From NCBI RefSeq assembly GCF_019916085.1, contig NZ_CP049834.1, positions 403,501 through 467,500 of the forward strand: DNA of 64,000 nucleotides. The letters are read 5' to 3'. Below, piece by piece: positions 42,371-53,300 of this stretch. Source of the stretch: Aquirufa lenticrescens (GTDB taxonomy: Bacteria; Bacteroidota; Bacteroidia; Cytophagales; Spirosomataceae). The notes under the pieces are model-generated. The model saw only the letters and a program-made list of their open reading frames with translations, had not been told where the DNA came from and searched no databases. A program made the translations under genes and the position numbers. Within the stretch, counting starts at the first letter, position 1, and every line of letters begins with the position of its first letter.

Positions 42371-45367
42371 ATGATTCATTCTTACAAAAGAGTGGGTCGC
42401 CTTGTGCGATCAGGTGTTAGTAACCTAGGCTTCAAGCAAGCTTTTAGTGTTGCTGTAGCACTAGTAATTTCCTTGGGTGCTTTCGCCCAAGATGTGGTTT
42501 CAGGGAAAGTAACTGACTCGAAAGACGGTTCAGCTATTCCTGGTGTTTCTGTTACAGTTAAAGGTACTACTAAAGGTGCTCAAACTGATATTAACGGTAC
42601 TTACAAAGTTAATGCAGGAAGTGGTAGCACTTTGGTATTCTCTTTCGTAGGTTATACTAAAAAAGAAGTTAAGGCTACAGGTTCTGTAGTTAACGTTTCT
42701 TTAGCTGCTGACAATCAATCTTTAGAAGAAGTTGTGGTAGTAGGTTACGGTACTCAAAAGAGAAAAGAGATTTCTGGAACTGTTACAAGTTTAGGATCTC
42801 GTGATTTCAACGCGGGTGTTGTGACTAACCCATTAGCTGCTGCTCAAGGTAAAGTAGCTGGTTTAGTGATTACTCAGTCTTCTGGTGATCCTAACGCTCG
42901 TCCAACTGTACGTTTACGTGGTACAGGTTCATTGAACGCAGGTTCTGAGCCATTATACGTAATTGACGGTGTGATTGGTGCTCCTATCGAAAACGTTGCT
43001 CCAGAAGATATCTTATCTATGGACGTGTTACGTGATGCATCTTCTGCAGCTATCTACGGTTCTCGTGGTGCGAACGGTGTTATCTTGATCAACACAAAAC
43101 GTGGTAAGTCAGGTGCTCCTACAGTTGATTATTCAGCTTACGTAGGTGCTGAGACGATCTCTCAACGTCCAGAATTATTAAATGCTGCTGAATTCCGCGC
43201 TGCTGCTGCGAAATACAAGCAATCATTTGACGATAATGGTGCTAACACAGATTGGTTAGACGTAATTACACGTACTGCGGTTTCTCAAAACCACAACGTA
43301 GGTGTTTCTGGCGGTTCTGAAAACTTATCATACCGTGCTTCAGTTGGTTATTTAGACCAAACTGGTACGTTGATCGGTTCAGGTAAAGATCGTTTAACAG
43401 GTCGTTTGAACTTAGATGCAAAAGCATTAGACGGTAAATTGATGATGAAATTCAACATGTCAGCAATGCAAACTAACGGTACATTCTCTGATAACCGTGC
43501 AGTAGGTTTTGCTATGAACATGCGTCCAACTGATCCAGTGTATGCTGCAAACGGAAACTACTTCCAATTACCAGGTACATTTGCGAACTTTAACCCATTA
43601 GCGGCTTTAGAGAAGAAATCTAACACTCAACGTTTACAAGATTTCTTATTCAACGCTTCTGCTGCTTATACTATCTTAGATGGTTTAGTATTTAACGTTT
43701 CAGGTACATTACGTACTCAAAACGCGAACAACTCTTATTTCGCTGCAACTACTCCAGGTAACTTATTGTCTACTGTAGGTGGTAACTCTGCTTCTCGTTC
43801 ATTGAACTCAGTAACTGATAAGCAATTAGAAGCTACTTTGAACTGGACTAAGAAATTATCTGATGTTTCTACTTTAACTGTATTAGGTGGTTACACTTAC
43901 CAAGATGTAGTTAATGATGGTTTCGGTGCTTCTAACAACAACTTCTTAACAGATGCGTTTGGTGCTGATAACATTGGTTCTGGTTTAGGTATTCGTACGA
44001 ATCCTTCTTTATTGTATTCATACAAAAACGAATACAAATTGGTTTCTTTCTTAGCTCGTGCACAATACTCGTTAATGAACAAGTATTTCGCTACTGTTAA
44101 CATGCGTCGTGATGGTTCGACTAAATTCGGTGATAACAACAAATGGGGTTTATTCCCATCAGTTTCAGTGGGTTGGTCATTATCTGAAGAAGCATTCTTA
44201 AAAGGAAATACAACAATCGACAACTTGAAGCTTCGTGTTTCTTGGGGTAGAACAGGTAACTCGGAAGGTATTCGTCCATTGTTATCTAAATCATTCTACG
44301 GTCCATCAGGTTCTTACTATGATGGTTCAGCTGATGACTTCTTGCCTGCATACGCTATCCAATCTAACCCTAACCCTAACTTGAAGTGGGAGGTTAACGA
44401 AAACTACGGTGCTGGTATTGACTTCTCTATCTTGAAAGGTAAATTAACTGGTTCATTAGACTGGTATACTCGCCAAACTAAAGATTTATTATACACAGTT
44501 AACGCTCCTCAAGAAAAAGGATATGTTTATCCAACTATCTTAGCGAACATTGGTTCGATGCAAAACCGTGGTATTGAAGTTTCGGCTACTTACCAATGGT
44601 TAGATACGCAAGATTGGTCTATTAGCTCTACATTCGCTGGTTCATTCAACCAAAACGAATTGATCTCATTGAAAAATGATGAGTTCGCAGCTGCTGACCA
44701 AGTATTCTTGTCTACTTCTTTAGGTAGCTACATCCGTGGTACTTCTGCAGTAAACTTCTCTGTATTACAAGCTGGTCAACCAGTAGGTGTATTCTACGGA
44801 GCTAAGATTGCTAAAATCGAAAACGGTAAATATGTATTCCAAGACCTTAACGGTGATGGTGTGGTAGACCCTAATGCTAAAGATCGTACTTACTTAGGAA
44901 ATCCTAACCCTACTTTCGTAGGTGGTTTAACTACTAACGTACGTTACAAAGCATTCGATTTACAATTCCAATTCACAGGAAATGCTGGTGCTAAGATTGT
45001 TAACACGAACAACTTATTGTTAGGTCGTCAAGATGGTCGTTTAGCTGAATCTAACGCATTGAAATCTGCTGCAACTTCTATCATCAATGATGAGCGTACA
45101 ATCCCTATGGACTACTACGTAGAATCAGGAGATCACATCCGTTTAAACAACGCGTCTTTAGGTTATACTTTACCAGTTAAAGGTGTATTCAAAAGAGCTC
45201 GTATTTATGTAGCTGGTAACAACTTATTGTTGTTCACTAATTACACTGGTGTTGATCCAGAAGTTAGCCAAAACCTAGCTATTGGTTCAGCTGCTCCGGG
45301 TATCGATGTTCGTGAGACATATTACAAAACTCGTGCATTTACTGCGGGTATTAACTTGTCTTTCTAA
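42371..45367 (+). CDS. SusC/RagA family TonB-linked outer membrane protein (locus B)
   Basis: The 998-residue product has a long n-region and signal peptide (cleavage near FAQ-D, residue 40), a CarboxypepD_reg-like domain (about 42-115), a TonB-box-like 'LEEVVVVGYGTQ', a plug domain ('LYVIDGV', 'VLRDASSAAIYGSRGANGVI') and a barrel ending in 'AGINLSF'. It imports a substrate through the outer membrane with the SusD partner 54 bp downstream. Like the locus A pair it uses a narrow codon set, which suggests high expression. It is about 80 residues shorter than the locus A SusC, so the two need not share a substrate. Confidence 0.95.
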   Translation: MIHSYKRVGRLVRSGVSNLGFKQAFSVAVALVISLGAFAQDVVSGKVTDSKDGSAIPGVSVTVKGTTKGAQTDINGTYKVNAGSGSTLVFSFVGYTKKEVKATGSVVNVSLAADNQSLEEVVVVGYGTQKRKEISGTVTSLGSRDFNAGVVTNPLAAAQGKVAGLVITQSSGDPNARPTVRLRGTGSLNAGSEPLYVIDGVIGAPIENVAPEDILSMDVLRDASSAAIYGSRGANGVILINTKRGKSGAPTVDYSAYVGAETISQRPELLNAAEFRAAAAKYKQSFDDNGANTDWLDVITRTAVSQNHNVGVSGGSENLSYRASVGYLDQTGTLIGSGKDRLTGRLNLDAKALDGKLMMKFNMSAMQTNGTFSDNRAVGFAMNMRPTDPVYAANGNYFQLPGTFANFNPLAALEKKSNTQRLQDFLFNASAAYTILDGLVFNVSGTLRTQNANNSYFAATTPGNLLSTVGGNSASRSLNSVTDKQLEATLNWTKKLSDVSTLTVLGGYTYQDVVNDGFGASNNNFLTDAFGADNIGSGLGIRTNPSLLYSYKNEYKLVSFLARAQYSLMNKYFATVNMRRDGSTKFGDNNKWGLFPSVSVGWSLSEEAFLKGNTTIDNLKLRVSWGRTGNSEGIRPLLSKSFYGPSGSYYDGSADDFLPAYAIQSNPNPNLKWEVNENYGAGIDFSILKGKLTGSLDWYTRQTKDLLYTVNAPQEKGYVYPTILANIGSMQNRGIEVSATYQWLDTQDWSISSTFAGSFNQNELISLKNDEFAAADQVFLSTSLGSYIRGTSAVNFSVLQAGQPVGVFYGAKIAKIENGKYVFQDLNGDGVVDPNAKDRTYLGNPNPTFVGGLTTNVRYKAFDLQFQFTGNAGAKIVNTNNLLLGRQDGRLAESNALKSAATSIINDERTIPMDYYVESGDHIRLNNASLGYTLPVKGVFKRARIYVAGNNLLLFTNYTGVDPEVSQNLAIGSAAPGIDVRETYYKTRAFTAGINLSF

Positions 45368-45421
45368 ACATAATAGCCACACTATTAGTTATATAACTTA
45401 ATTAATAAAATAATTAAAAAA

Positions 45422-46891
45422 ATGAAAAAATATATCTATAAAGTACTTTCAGTAGGTGTTTTCGCTTCGTTAGCCCTATCGTCTTGTACAGATTTAACTG
45501 AGCCAGTTTACGATTCGATCCCAGCGGATCAATTCTTGAAAACTGATGCTCAAATTGCTGCGGCATTAGGACCTGCTTATGGTGGTCTTCGTGGTATCAC
45601 TTGGGATTGGTTCAATCCAAGTGAGGCATCTTCGGATGAGTTGATCGTTCCTACACGTGGTGGTGACTGGTATGATGGTGGTGACTGGTTGGCGTATTCT
45701 CGTCACACTTGGACTCCACAACACGGTCCTATCAACGGAATGTGGGGATTCATTTTTGGTAACATCTCTCAGGTGAACCAATTGATCCCAGTGGTTGCTT
45801 CTAACCAAAAAGCAGTAGATGAGTTACGTGCAGTACGTGCTATCTACTACTTCATGGCAGTGGATGCATTCGGTAATGTGCCTATCGTAACAGATAACAA
45901 ATCATCTGCAGCGACTAAGCCTCGTGCTGAAGTGTACAACTTTATCGTTTCTGAATTGACTTCTGCTATCCCTAACTTACCTACAGGTAAAGCTTACTCT
46001 CGTATGACGCAAGATGCTGCTAAAGCATTGTTAGCGAAAGTATACTTGAACGCAGGTGTGTATAAAGGCGCAACTGAGTGGCAAAAAGCATATGATACAG
46101 CTGATCAAGTAATCAAATCTTCGAACAACTGGTCATTATCTTCTTCTACTTTGTCTAACTTTATCGTTCAAAACCAAGGTTCAAACGAGAACATCTTTGC
46201 TATCCCTTACGATTCATTCAAAGCGGGTGGTATGAACTTCCAAATGAGAACGTTACACTATGCTAACCAACAAACGTATGGTTTAGGTAACTCTCCTTGG
46301 AATGGTTTCTGTACTTTAGCTGATTTCTACAACTCATTTGAGTCGAATGACTTACGTGGTGCTATGTGGATCAAAGGACAGCAATATGCTGCTTCTGGAG
46401 CTAAGTTAAAAGATGCAAAAGGTGCTGATTTAGCATTCGTTGCAGATTGGGAAAAAGATCAAATGACTGATGCTGATGCAGTTTACCAAGTAGCTGGTAT
46501 CCGTTCTCAGAAATATGAGATCCAAAAGAACAACCCGAACGGTGATCAATCAAATGACTACGTATTCTTACGTTTAGCTGACGTTATCTTAATGCGTGCT
46601 GAAGCTGCTTTCCGTTTAGGAAATACTGCTCAAGCGTTAACTGATATCAACGCTATCCGTACGCGTTCAGGTGTTGCTCCTTTAACTGCGGTTACTGCTG
46701 ACGATATCTTAGCTGAGCGTGGTCGTGAATTAGCTTGGGAAGGATGGAGACGTAATGACTTAATTCGTTTCGGTAAGTTCTCTGTTGAGCGTAAGTTCAT
46801 GAAGGTTACTGACAAGACTCGTGAATTGTTCCCAATTCCACAACCTCGTCGTGATGCTAACCCATTATTGACTCAAAACCCAGGATATTAA
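45422..46891 (+). CDS. SusD/RagB family nutrient-binding outer membrane lipoprotein (locus B)
   Basis: The 489-residue product has a lipobox (LALSSC, Cys near 22), a typical SusD N-terminus ('YDSIPADQFLKTDAQIAAALG'), the helical 'ELRAVRAIYYFMAVDAFGNVPIV' and the C-terminal signature 'ILAERGRELAWEGWRRNDLIRFG' with 'LFPIPQPRRDANPLLTQNPGY'. It is the substrate lid of the SusC upstream. A terminator follows. Confidence 0.95.
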   Translation: MKKYIYKVLSVGVFASLALSSCTDLTEPVYDSIPADQFLKTDAQIAAALGPAYGGLRGITWDWFNPSEASSDELIVPTRGGDWYDGGDWLAYSRHTWTPQHGPINGMWGFIFGNISQVNQLIPVVASNQKAVDELRAVRAIYYFMAVDAFGNVPIVTDNKSSAATKPRAEVYNFIVSELTSAIPNLPTGKAYSRMTQDAAKALLAKVYLNAGVYKGATEWQKAYDTADQVIKSSNNWSLSSSTLSNFIVQNQGSNENIFAIPYDSFKAGGMNFQMRTLHYANQQTYGLGNSPWNGFCTLADFYNSFESNDLRGAMWIKGQQYAASGAKLKDAKGADLAFVADWEKDQMTDADAVYQVAGIRSQKYEIQKNNPNGDQSNDYVFLRLADVILMRAEAAFRLGNTAQALTDINAIRTRSGVAPLTAVTADDILAERGRELAWEGWRRNDLIRFGKFSVERKFMKVTDKTRELFPIPQPRRDANPLLTQNPGY

Positions 46892-46909
46892 TAGCTAGGT
46901 TTTTAATAG

Positions 46910-46939
46910 AAAGGCAGGACCATTTGGTTCTGCCTTTTT
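46910..46939 (+). terminator. Intrinsic terminator after susD of locus B
   Basis: AAAGGCAGGACC (46910-46921), an ATTT loop and GGTTCTGCCTTT form a stem with one G-T pair, followed by T residues to 46939. Confidence 0.85.
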
Positions 46940-46974
46940 GTTTTATAGGGGTTTTATATGCCCCTCGTATTTTG

Positions 46975-46982
46975 TATTTTTG
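46975..46982 (+). promoter_or_regulatory. Putative -7 element for the locus B FG-GAP operon
   Basis: TATTTTTG, an exact TAnnTTTG, ends 25 nt before the ATG at 47008 and 36 bp after the susD terminator. No TTG is seen at the -33 position. Confidence 0.45.
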
Positions 46983-47007
46983 TAGCGCAAAAATTCGATC
47001 ATTAAGA

Positions 47008-50000
47008 ATGAAAAATTATTCCTTATTCTTCCTTATTTCCCTTTGTCTTTTCTCTTGTTCTCAGAAAGAAGACACTCTTTTTGAAGAGTTACCTGCTGAA
47101 CAAACTGGTATCGATTTTGTGAACCGGAGTTTAGAGAAAAAGGAGTTTAATATCTTCAATTACCGCAACTTTTATAATGGAGGTGGCGTGGCGATAGGCG
47201 ACGTGAACAACGATGGTTTGTCGGATCTTTTTGTGACCTCTAATTTCGAAGACAATAAGTTGTATTTGAATAAAGGGGCGATGAAGTTCGAGGATATTAC
47301 GGTGAAGTCAGGGATTGTGGGGAAGAAGTTTTGGTCTACAGGTGTCACCTTTGCTGATGTGAATGGGGATGGCTTGATGGACATTTATGTGTGTAATTCA
47401 GGTTCGCGTGATCAGCGTGGGAATCAATTGTACATTAATCAGGGGATCAAAGGTGGCGTTCCTACCTATAAGGATCAAGCGAAAGAGGCAGGTCTGGAAG
47501 ATGGTGGATTTTCGACGCACGCGGCCTTCTTCGATTACGATCGGGATGGCGATTTAGATATGTATTTGTTGAATAACAGTTTTACCCCGATTGATAAATT
47601 AGGGTATACGAATTTGCGGGAGGAGCGAGATAAATTAGGGGGTGATAAGTTATTTAGAAATGATAGTAAGGATGGGAAGGAACTTCATTTTACCGATGTG
47701 TCGGAGACGGCGGGTATTTATGGAAGTTTGATTGGTTTTGGTTTAGGAATTACGATAGGTGATGTCAACAATGACAACTGGCCTGATATTTATATTTCGA
47801 ATGACTTTTACGAGCGCGATTATTTGTATATCAACCAAAAGAACGGCACGTTTAAAGAAGATTTAGAGAATGAGATGCCGCATATTTCGTTGAGCTCGAT
47901 GGGCGCGGATATGGCGGATTTAAACGACGATGGCTATATGGACATCTTCGTGACGGATATGTTGCCGGGGGATGATCGCCGTTTAAAGACGACGTCGGTT
48001 TTTGAGGGCTATAACTTAGTGGAGTTGAAGAAGAAACGTGGGTTTTGGCATCAATATATGCGCAATAACTTGCAGCTGAATAATGGCGATGGTTCTTTCT
48101 CAGAAGTGGGTCAATTAGCCGGTGTGCATGCGACGGATTGGAGCTGGGGCGCCTTGATCTTTGACATGGACAATGACGGGAAGAAGGATATTTTCGTGGC
48201 GAATGGTATTGCGAAAGACTTAACGGATCAAGATTTCGTCGATTTCCTAGGGGATCGCAACACGATGCAGCAAATGCTAGACGGGAAGAAATTCGACTAC
48301 AAAGAGTTTACAGACAAAATTTCCTCTGTACCTATCCCGAATTACGCCTACAAAAATGAAGGAGATTTGAAGTTCTCGAACCAGGTGAAAGCGTGGGGAT
48401 TAGAAGGTCCAGGATTCTCGAACGGTTCTGCCTATGGTGACTTAGACAATGATGGGGATTTGGACTTAGTCGTGAACAATGTCAATGCACCTTTGTCAGT
48501 GTACAAAAACAAGACAAACGAGAAGTTAAAGAATCATTATTTGACCGTACACCTAAAAGGAACGGATCGCAACTTGAATGGTATCGGTGCACGGGTAACG
48601 GTGTACCAGAAAGGTGGATTCAAAGTATTGCAACAAATGCCTAATCGTGGTTTCCAATCTTCGAGTGACCACCAAATGGTGTTCGGCTTAGGAGCGAATG
48701 GGGCGATTGATTCAGTACAGGTTTTATGGCCGAATGATAAGATCGAAACGATTAAAACGGTGAAAGCGGATCAGATCATTACTCTTAAGCAGGAGAATGC
48801 AAAAGAGATCTTCCATTTCTTCGAGGCAAAACAAACACCGATTTTTGCGGATGTGACGTCTGGTTTATTGGATTATCTACATGTGGAAAGTATGTTCAAT
48901 GACTATGACCGCGATGTTTTATTAAAGCAAAAGTATTCTACGCAGGGTCCAGCTTTAGCGGTGGGCGATGTAAACGGAGATGGTTTGGAAGATATTTACC
49001 TAGGTGGTGCAGCAGGTCAAATCAAGCAATTATTTGTCCAAAAACCTGGAGGTCAGTTCGTCAATTCTCCACAAGCAGATTTTAGCCTAGATCAAACAAC
49101 GGAAAATACGGATGCGATTTTCTTCGATGCGGATAAAGACGGAGACCAGGATTTATTTGTGGTCACTGGAAGTAATGAGTTCGCGGAGAATGCCCCGGAA
49201 TTACATGATTTGTTGTATTTGAATGACGGTAAAGGAAATTTGAAGCGTGATGTTCGATTCCCGATGATTTATGAAAATGGGTCGAGCGTTTCGGCGGCGG
49301 ATTACGATAAAGATGGTGACATCGATTTATTCGTAGGAACACGTATGGTCAATGCGAAATATGGCCAAAGCACACAAAGCAATCTGTTCATTAACGATGG
49401 AACGGGGGGATTCAAGAATCAGTCGAAACGCTATATGCCACAAGTGACGGAGCTAGGCATGGTGACGGATTCAGAATGGTCTGATGTGAATGGCGATGGC
49501 TATGTGGATCTTTTAGTAACACAAGATTGGGGTCCAGTGGTTGTGTTTAAGAATGAAAGAGGTAGAAAATTAACCAAGCAGGAGCCAGTGGCGGGATCGG
49601 AAGGACTCTGGTCGTGTATCAAGCCGGCGGATATTGATGGCGATGGTGATATGGATTTTGTGCTGGGGAACTTTGGCCTAAATTCTAAGATTAAAGCCTC
49701 AGCTGAGTCACCGGCCTACTTACATGTAGGGGATTTTGATAAGAATGGGGTTGTAGAACAAATCATCTCTTGTGTAACGGAGGATGGAAATACGTATCCA
49801 ATGGTCTTGAAAGGGGAGATGCAACGTGCGCTTCCGATGATCAAGAAGAAATTTATTAAGTATAAGGATTATGCGAACAAAACGGTGGACGAATTGTTCA
49901 GTGATGAGCAACGTGAGGGGGGTACTGTGCGCCAAATCACGACAACGCAATCATCCTTTATGATCAACGATGGCAAAGGTAATTTCAGCTTGCAAGCACT

Positions 50001-50307
50001 TCCTTACCAGGCTCAATTCTCTCCTATTAGAGGCATTCAAGCCGCAGATTTCAATAAGGATGGCAAACTAGATATTTTATTAGCCGGTAATTTCTTTGAT
50101 TCGCTTCCAGAGTGGGGGCGGTTCGATGCGAATTATGGACTTCTATTAGAAGGACAAGGTAAAGGTAAATTCGCGGTCAAATTATCGAAGCAAACTGGAT
50201 TTAAAACCCTCGGTCAAGTACGTAATATGGCGCTCGTAAAAGGAGGAAAGTCGACGTATGTAGTATTGGCCAAAAATGATGACAAAGCCCAAGTATTTAA
50301 ATTTTAA
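47008..50307 (+). CDS. Giant FG-GAP/VCBS-repeat lipoprotein with ASPIC/UnbV domain, locus B copy 1
   Basis: The start at ATG 47008 gives the lipoprotein signal (MKNYSLFFLISLCLFSC, Cys17) followed by SQKED, an acidic surface-export-like signal. The open frame begins at 46924 but that part overlaps the terminator and promoter. The 1099-residue product has about 13 D-x-D/N-x-D/N-G-x-x-D loops (DVNNDGLSD, DYDRDGDLD, DMDNDGKKD and others) in two halves around an ASPIC/UnbV module (about 520-600: 'GIGARVTVYQKGG', 'MVFGLGANGAIDSVQVLWPND'). It resembles the locus A protein in length, order and motifs. Its role is not known; position after SusCD suggests a surface partner in substrate handling. Confidence 0.88.
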   Translation: MKNYSLFFLISLCLFSCSQKEDTLFEELPAEQTGIDFVNRSLEKKEFNIFNYRNFYNGGGVAIGDVNNDGLSDLFVTSNFEDNKLYLNKGAMKFEDITVKSGIVGKKFWSTGVTFADVNGDGLMDIYVCNSGSRDQRGNQLYINQGIKGGVPTYKDQAKEAGLEDGGFSTHAAFFDYDRDGDLDMYLLNNSFTPIDKLGYTNLREERDKLGGDKLFRNDSKDGKELHFTDVSETAGIYGSLIGFGLGITIGDVNNDNWPDIYISNDFYERDYLYINQKNGTFKEDLENEMPHISLSSMGADMADLNDDGYMDIFVTDMLPGDDRRLKTTSVFEGYNLVELKKKRGFWHQYMRNNLQLNNGDGSFSEVGQLAGVHATDWSWGALIFDMDNDGKKDIFVANGIAKDLTDQDFVDFLGDRNTMQQMLDGKKFDYKEFTDKISSVPIPNYAYKNEGDLKFSNQVKAWGLEGPGFSNGSAYGDLDNDGDLDLVVNNVNAPLSVYKNKTNEKLKNHYLTVHLKGTDRNLNGIGARVTVYQKGGFKVLQQMPNRGFQSSSDHQMVFGLGANGAIDSVQVLWPNDKIETIKTVKADQIITLKQENAKEIFHFFEAKQTPIFADVTSGLLDYLHVESMFNDYDRDVLLKQKYSTQGPALAVGDVNGDGLEDIYLGGAAGQIKQLFVQKPGGQFVNSPQADFSLDQTTENTDAIFFDADKDGDQDLFVVTGSNEFAENAPELHDLLYLNDGKGNLKRDVRFPMIYENGSSVSAADYDKDGDIDLFVGTRMVNAKYGQSTQSNLFINDGTGGFKNQSKRYMPQVTELGMVTDSEWSDVNGDGYVDLLVTQDWGPVVVFKNERGRKLTKQEPVAGSEGLWSCIKPADIDGDGDMDFVLGNFGLNSKIKASAESPAYLHVGDFDKNGVVEQIISCVTEDGNTYPMVLKGEMQRALPMIKKKFIKYKDYANKTVDELFSDEQREGGTVRQITTTQSSFMINDGKGNFSLQALPYQAQFSPIRGIQAADFNKDGKLDILLAGNFFDSLPEWGRFDANYGLLLEGQGKGKFAVKLSKQTGFKTLGQVRNMALVKGGKSTYVVLAKNDDKAQVFKF

Positions 50308-50311
50308 AACA

Positions 50312-53300
50312 ATGCGTACCCATTTTTTCTCTATTCTGTTTTTCTCTTTTGTTCTGTTCGGCTGCAATTCAGGCGATGACGTTGTGCTTTTCGAAAAATT
50401 AGATGCCGAAAAGACCCACATTGACTTTGCGAATAATATCACGGAGACCAAGGATTTTAACATCTTGGACTACTTGTATTTCTACAATGGTGGTGGTGTT
50501 TCTGCTGGGGATATTAATAATGATGGATTAGTGGATTTGTTTTTTGTGTCCAACCAAGGCAAAAACAAATTGTACCTGAACAAGGGCGATATGCAATTTG
50601 AAGACATCTCGGTGAAGGCGGGAATCGAAGGATTCTCTGACTGGAAAACAGGGGTGACGATGGCCGACGTAAACGCGGATGGCTTCTTGGATATCTATAT
50701 TTGCGCGGTGGGGAATTACAAAGGTTTGGAAGGTTCTAACGAATTGTACATCAACAACGGTGACAATACATTCACGGAAAAATCAAATGAATTTGGCTTA
50801 GACTTTACGGGATTCTCTACGCAAGCGGCCTTTTTTGATTATGATAAAGATGGCGATTTAGATTGCTATTTATTGAACCATGCTGTACACAACACCCGTT
50901 CCTATGATCGCGTGAATACGCGTTCGTTGAAAGATAACGAGGCGGGCGATTATTTATACCGAAATGATGGAGGCAAATTTGTGGATGTGTCGAAAGAGTC
51001 TGGTATTTACCAAGCTGCGATGGGTTATGGTCTGGGAATTTCGGTGGCGGACATTAACAATGATGGCTGGTTAGACATCTATGTGAGTAATGACTTTCAC
51101 GAGGATGATTATTACTACATCAATCAAAAGGACGGTACGTATAAAGAAGGCATTCGCGATCACTTCAAGCACTTGAGTCGTTTCTCGATGGGTTCTGATG
51201 TGGCGGACATTAATAACGACGGATTCCAAGATGTGATGACCTTGGATATGTATCCAGATGACGAGAAAGTGGAGAAATCGTCTGTAGGAGAGGATCCATT
51301 GGACATTTATATGTACAAATTGCAGTTCGGTTATTTCAATCAATACAGCCGTAACTGCCTTCAATTAAATATGGGTGGCCAAAAATTCTCCGATATCGCT
51401 GCCTCTTCCGGAGTGGCTGCGACAGACTGGAGCTGGTCGACGTTGATGAACGATTACGATGGGGATGGAATCAAAGATATCTTCATCTCGAACGGTATTT
51501 TACGCCGTCCGAATGACTTGGATTATTTGAAATTCGTGATAGGTGATTCGCTGCATTATGGCTTGCCTACGTCTGAGAAATTGGATCAAGAAGCGATCGA
51601 TTTGATGCCGGATGGTCGTGTACACAATTACATTTTCAAAGGTGCGAAGGATTTACGCTTCGTAGATAAATCCATTAAATGGGGTTTTGAGGACAAAGGG
51701 GTTTCGAACGGATCGACGTATGCGGATTTAGACAACGACGGAGATTTGGATTTAGTAACAAACAACTTGAATGAAAAGGCGAGTGTCTACCAAAATAACA
51801 GCCGCCAATTATTGAAGCACAATTTCGTGAAGGTTAAATTCAAAGGAGATGGCGGAAATACGTTTGGTGTAGGGGCGAAGGTCATCTTGAAAACGAAGGA
51901 CGGGCAGCAATTGCAGCAGATGATGCCCACACGTGGGTTTATGAGTTCAGTAGAGCCTACCTTATTATTTGGGATTGGAGATTTACAGCAGGTGGATGAG
52001 ATGCTTGTGATTTGGGAAAATGAAAAAATGCAGATCGTTAAGAATCCGAAGATTAATTCGACCTTAACGATGGAGCAAAAGAATGCCAACGTAAACGTGA
52101 AGGATTATGTGTTCTCTGCGCCAGTGAAACCTCTTTTTGCTGAAGTGACGGATGGAGTGAATGTTCCGTACCAGCATCAAGAAAATGTCTATTTCGATTT
52201 CAACCGCGAATTGTTAATTCCATTTAAGGTTTCTATCGAGGGGCCAAAAATTGCGGTGGGTGATGTGAATGGGGATGGTCTGGAAGACGTGTATTTAAGC
52301 GGTGCGAAATACCAGGCAGGTCAATTGTTACTACAGAAAGGTGCCGGCTTTGTGGTATCGAATCAGCCCGTATTTAAAGCGGATTCATTGTATGAAGATG
52401 TGGATGCGCTATTCTTTGATGCTGATGGAGATACCGATTTGGACCTTTATGTGGTAACGGGAGGGAATGAATTCTATGATAAAATGCCGGAGCAATTCGA
52501 TCGTTTGTATACGAATGATGGTAAAGGGAATTTCACTCGTGCCTTGAATGCCTTACCTCCGATGTACGACAATAAATCGGTTGTGCGTCCTTGCGATATC
52601 GATCGCGATGGAGACATGGATTTATTCGTAGGTGGTCGCGTGGTAGGTTATTCTTATGGTGCTTCGCCGCGTTCGTATTTATTGGTGAATGATGGCAAGG
52701 GACACTTTGCGGACAAGACGGCGGCTCTAGCTCCGGAATTGCGGGAAGCAGGGATGTTGACGGAGGCGATTTGGGCAGATATTGATAAAGATGGAGATCA
52801 AGATTTAACCGTGGTGGGCGATTGGATGCCGATTAAGACCTTTGAAAACAACAAGGGTAAATTCAAATTAATAGAGAACGGTCTGGAAGAGAAAACAGGA
52901 TTCTGGTCGGGTATTACAGCAGCGGATTTTGACAAAGATGGCGATCTAGATTTCATTGTAGGAAATCTAGGTACGAATACGAAATTACGCAAGGACCTAG
53001 ATGGCCAATTGCGGATGCTGATTAAGGACATTGATAAGAATGATACTAAGGAGCACATCATTGCATATAACCGCGGAAATGATTGGTTCCCAATTAACAG
53101 TAAGGATGAAATGGGGAAACAGATTCCAAGTATCATTAATAAGAAATATACGGCGTACCATATGTTTGCGGGTAAGACGGTGGAAGAGATTTTTGGTGAT
53201 AAGGAATTAGAAGGGGCGGATGAAAAGTGTGTCAATATGTTTGAATCAGTCTACTTAGAAAACCAAGGCAACAAGACCTTCAAAATGGTGGCGCTTCCGG

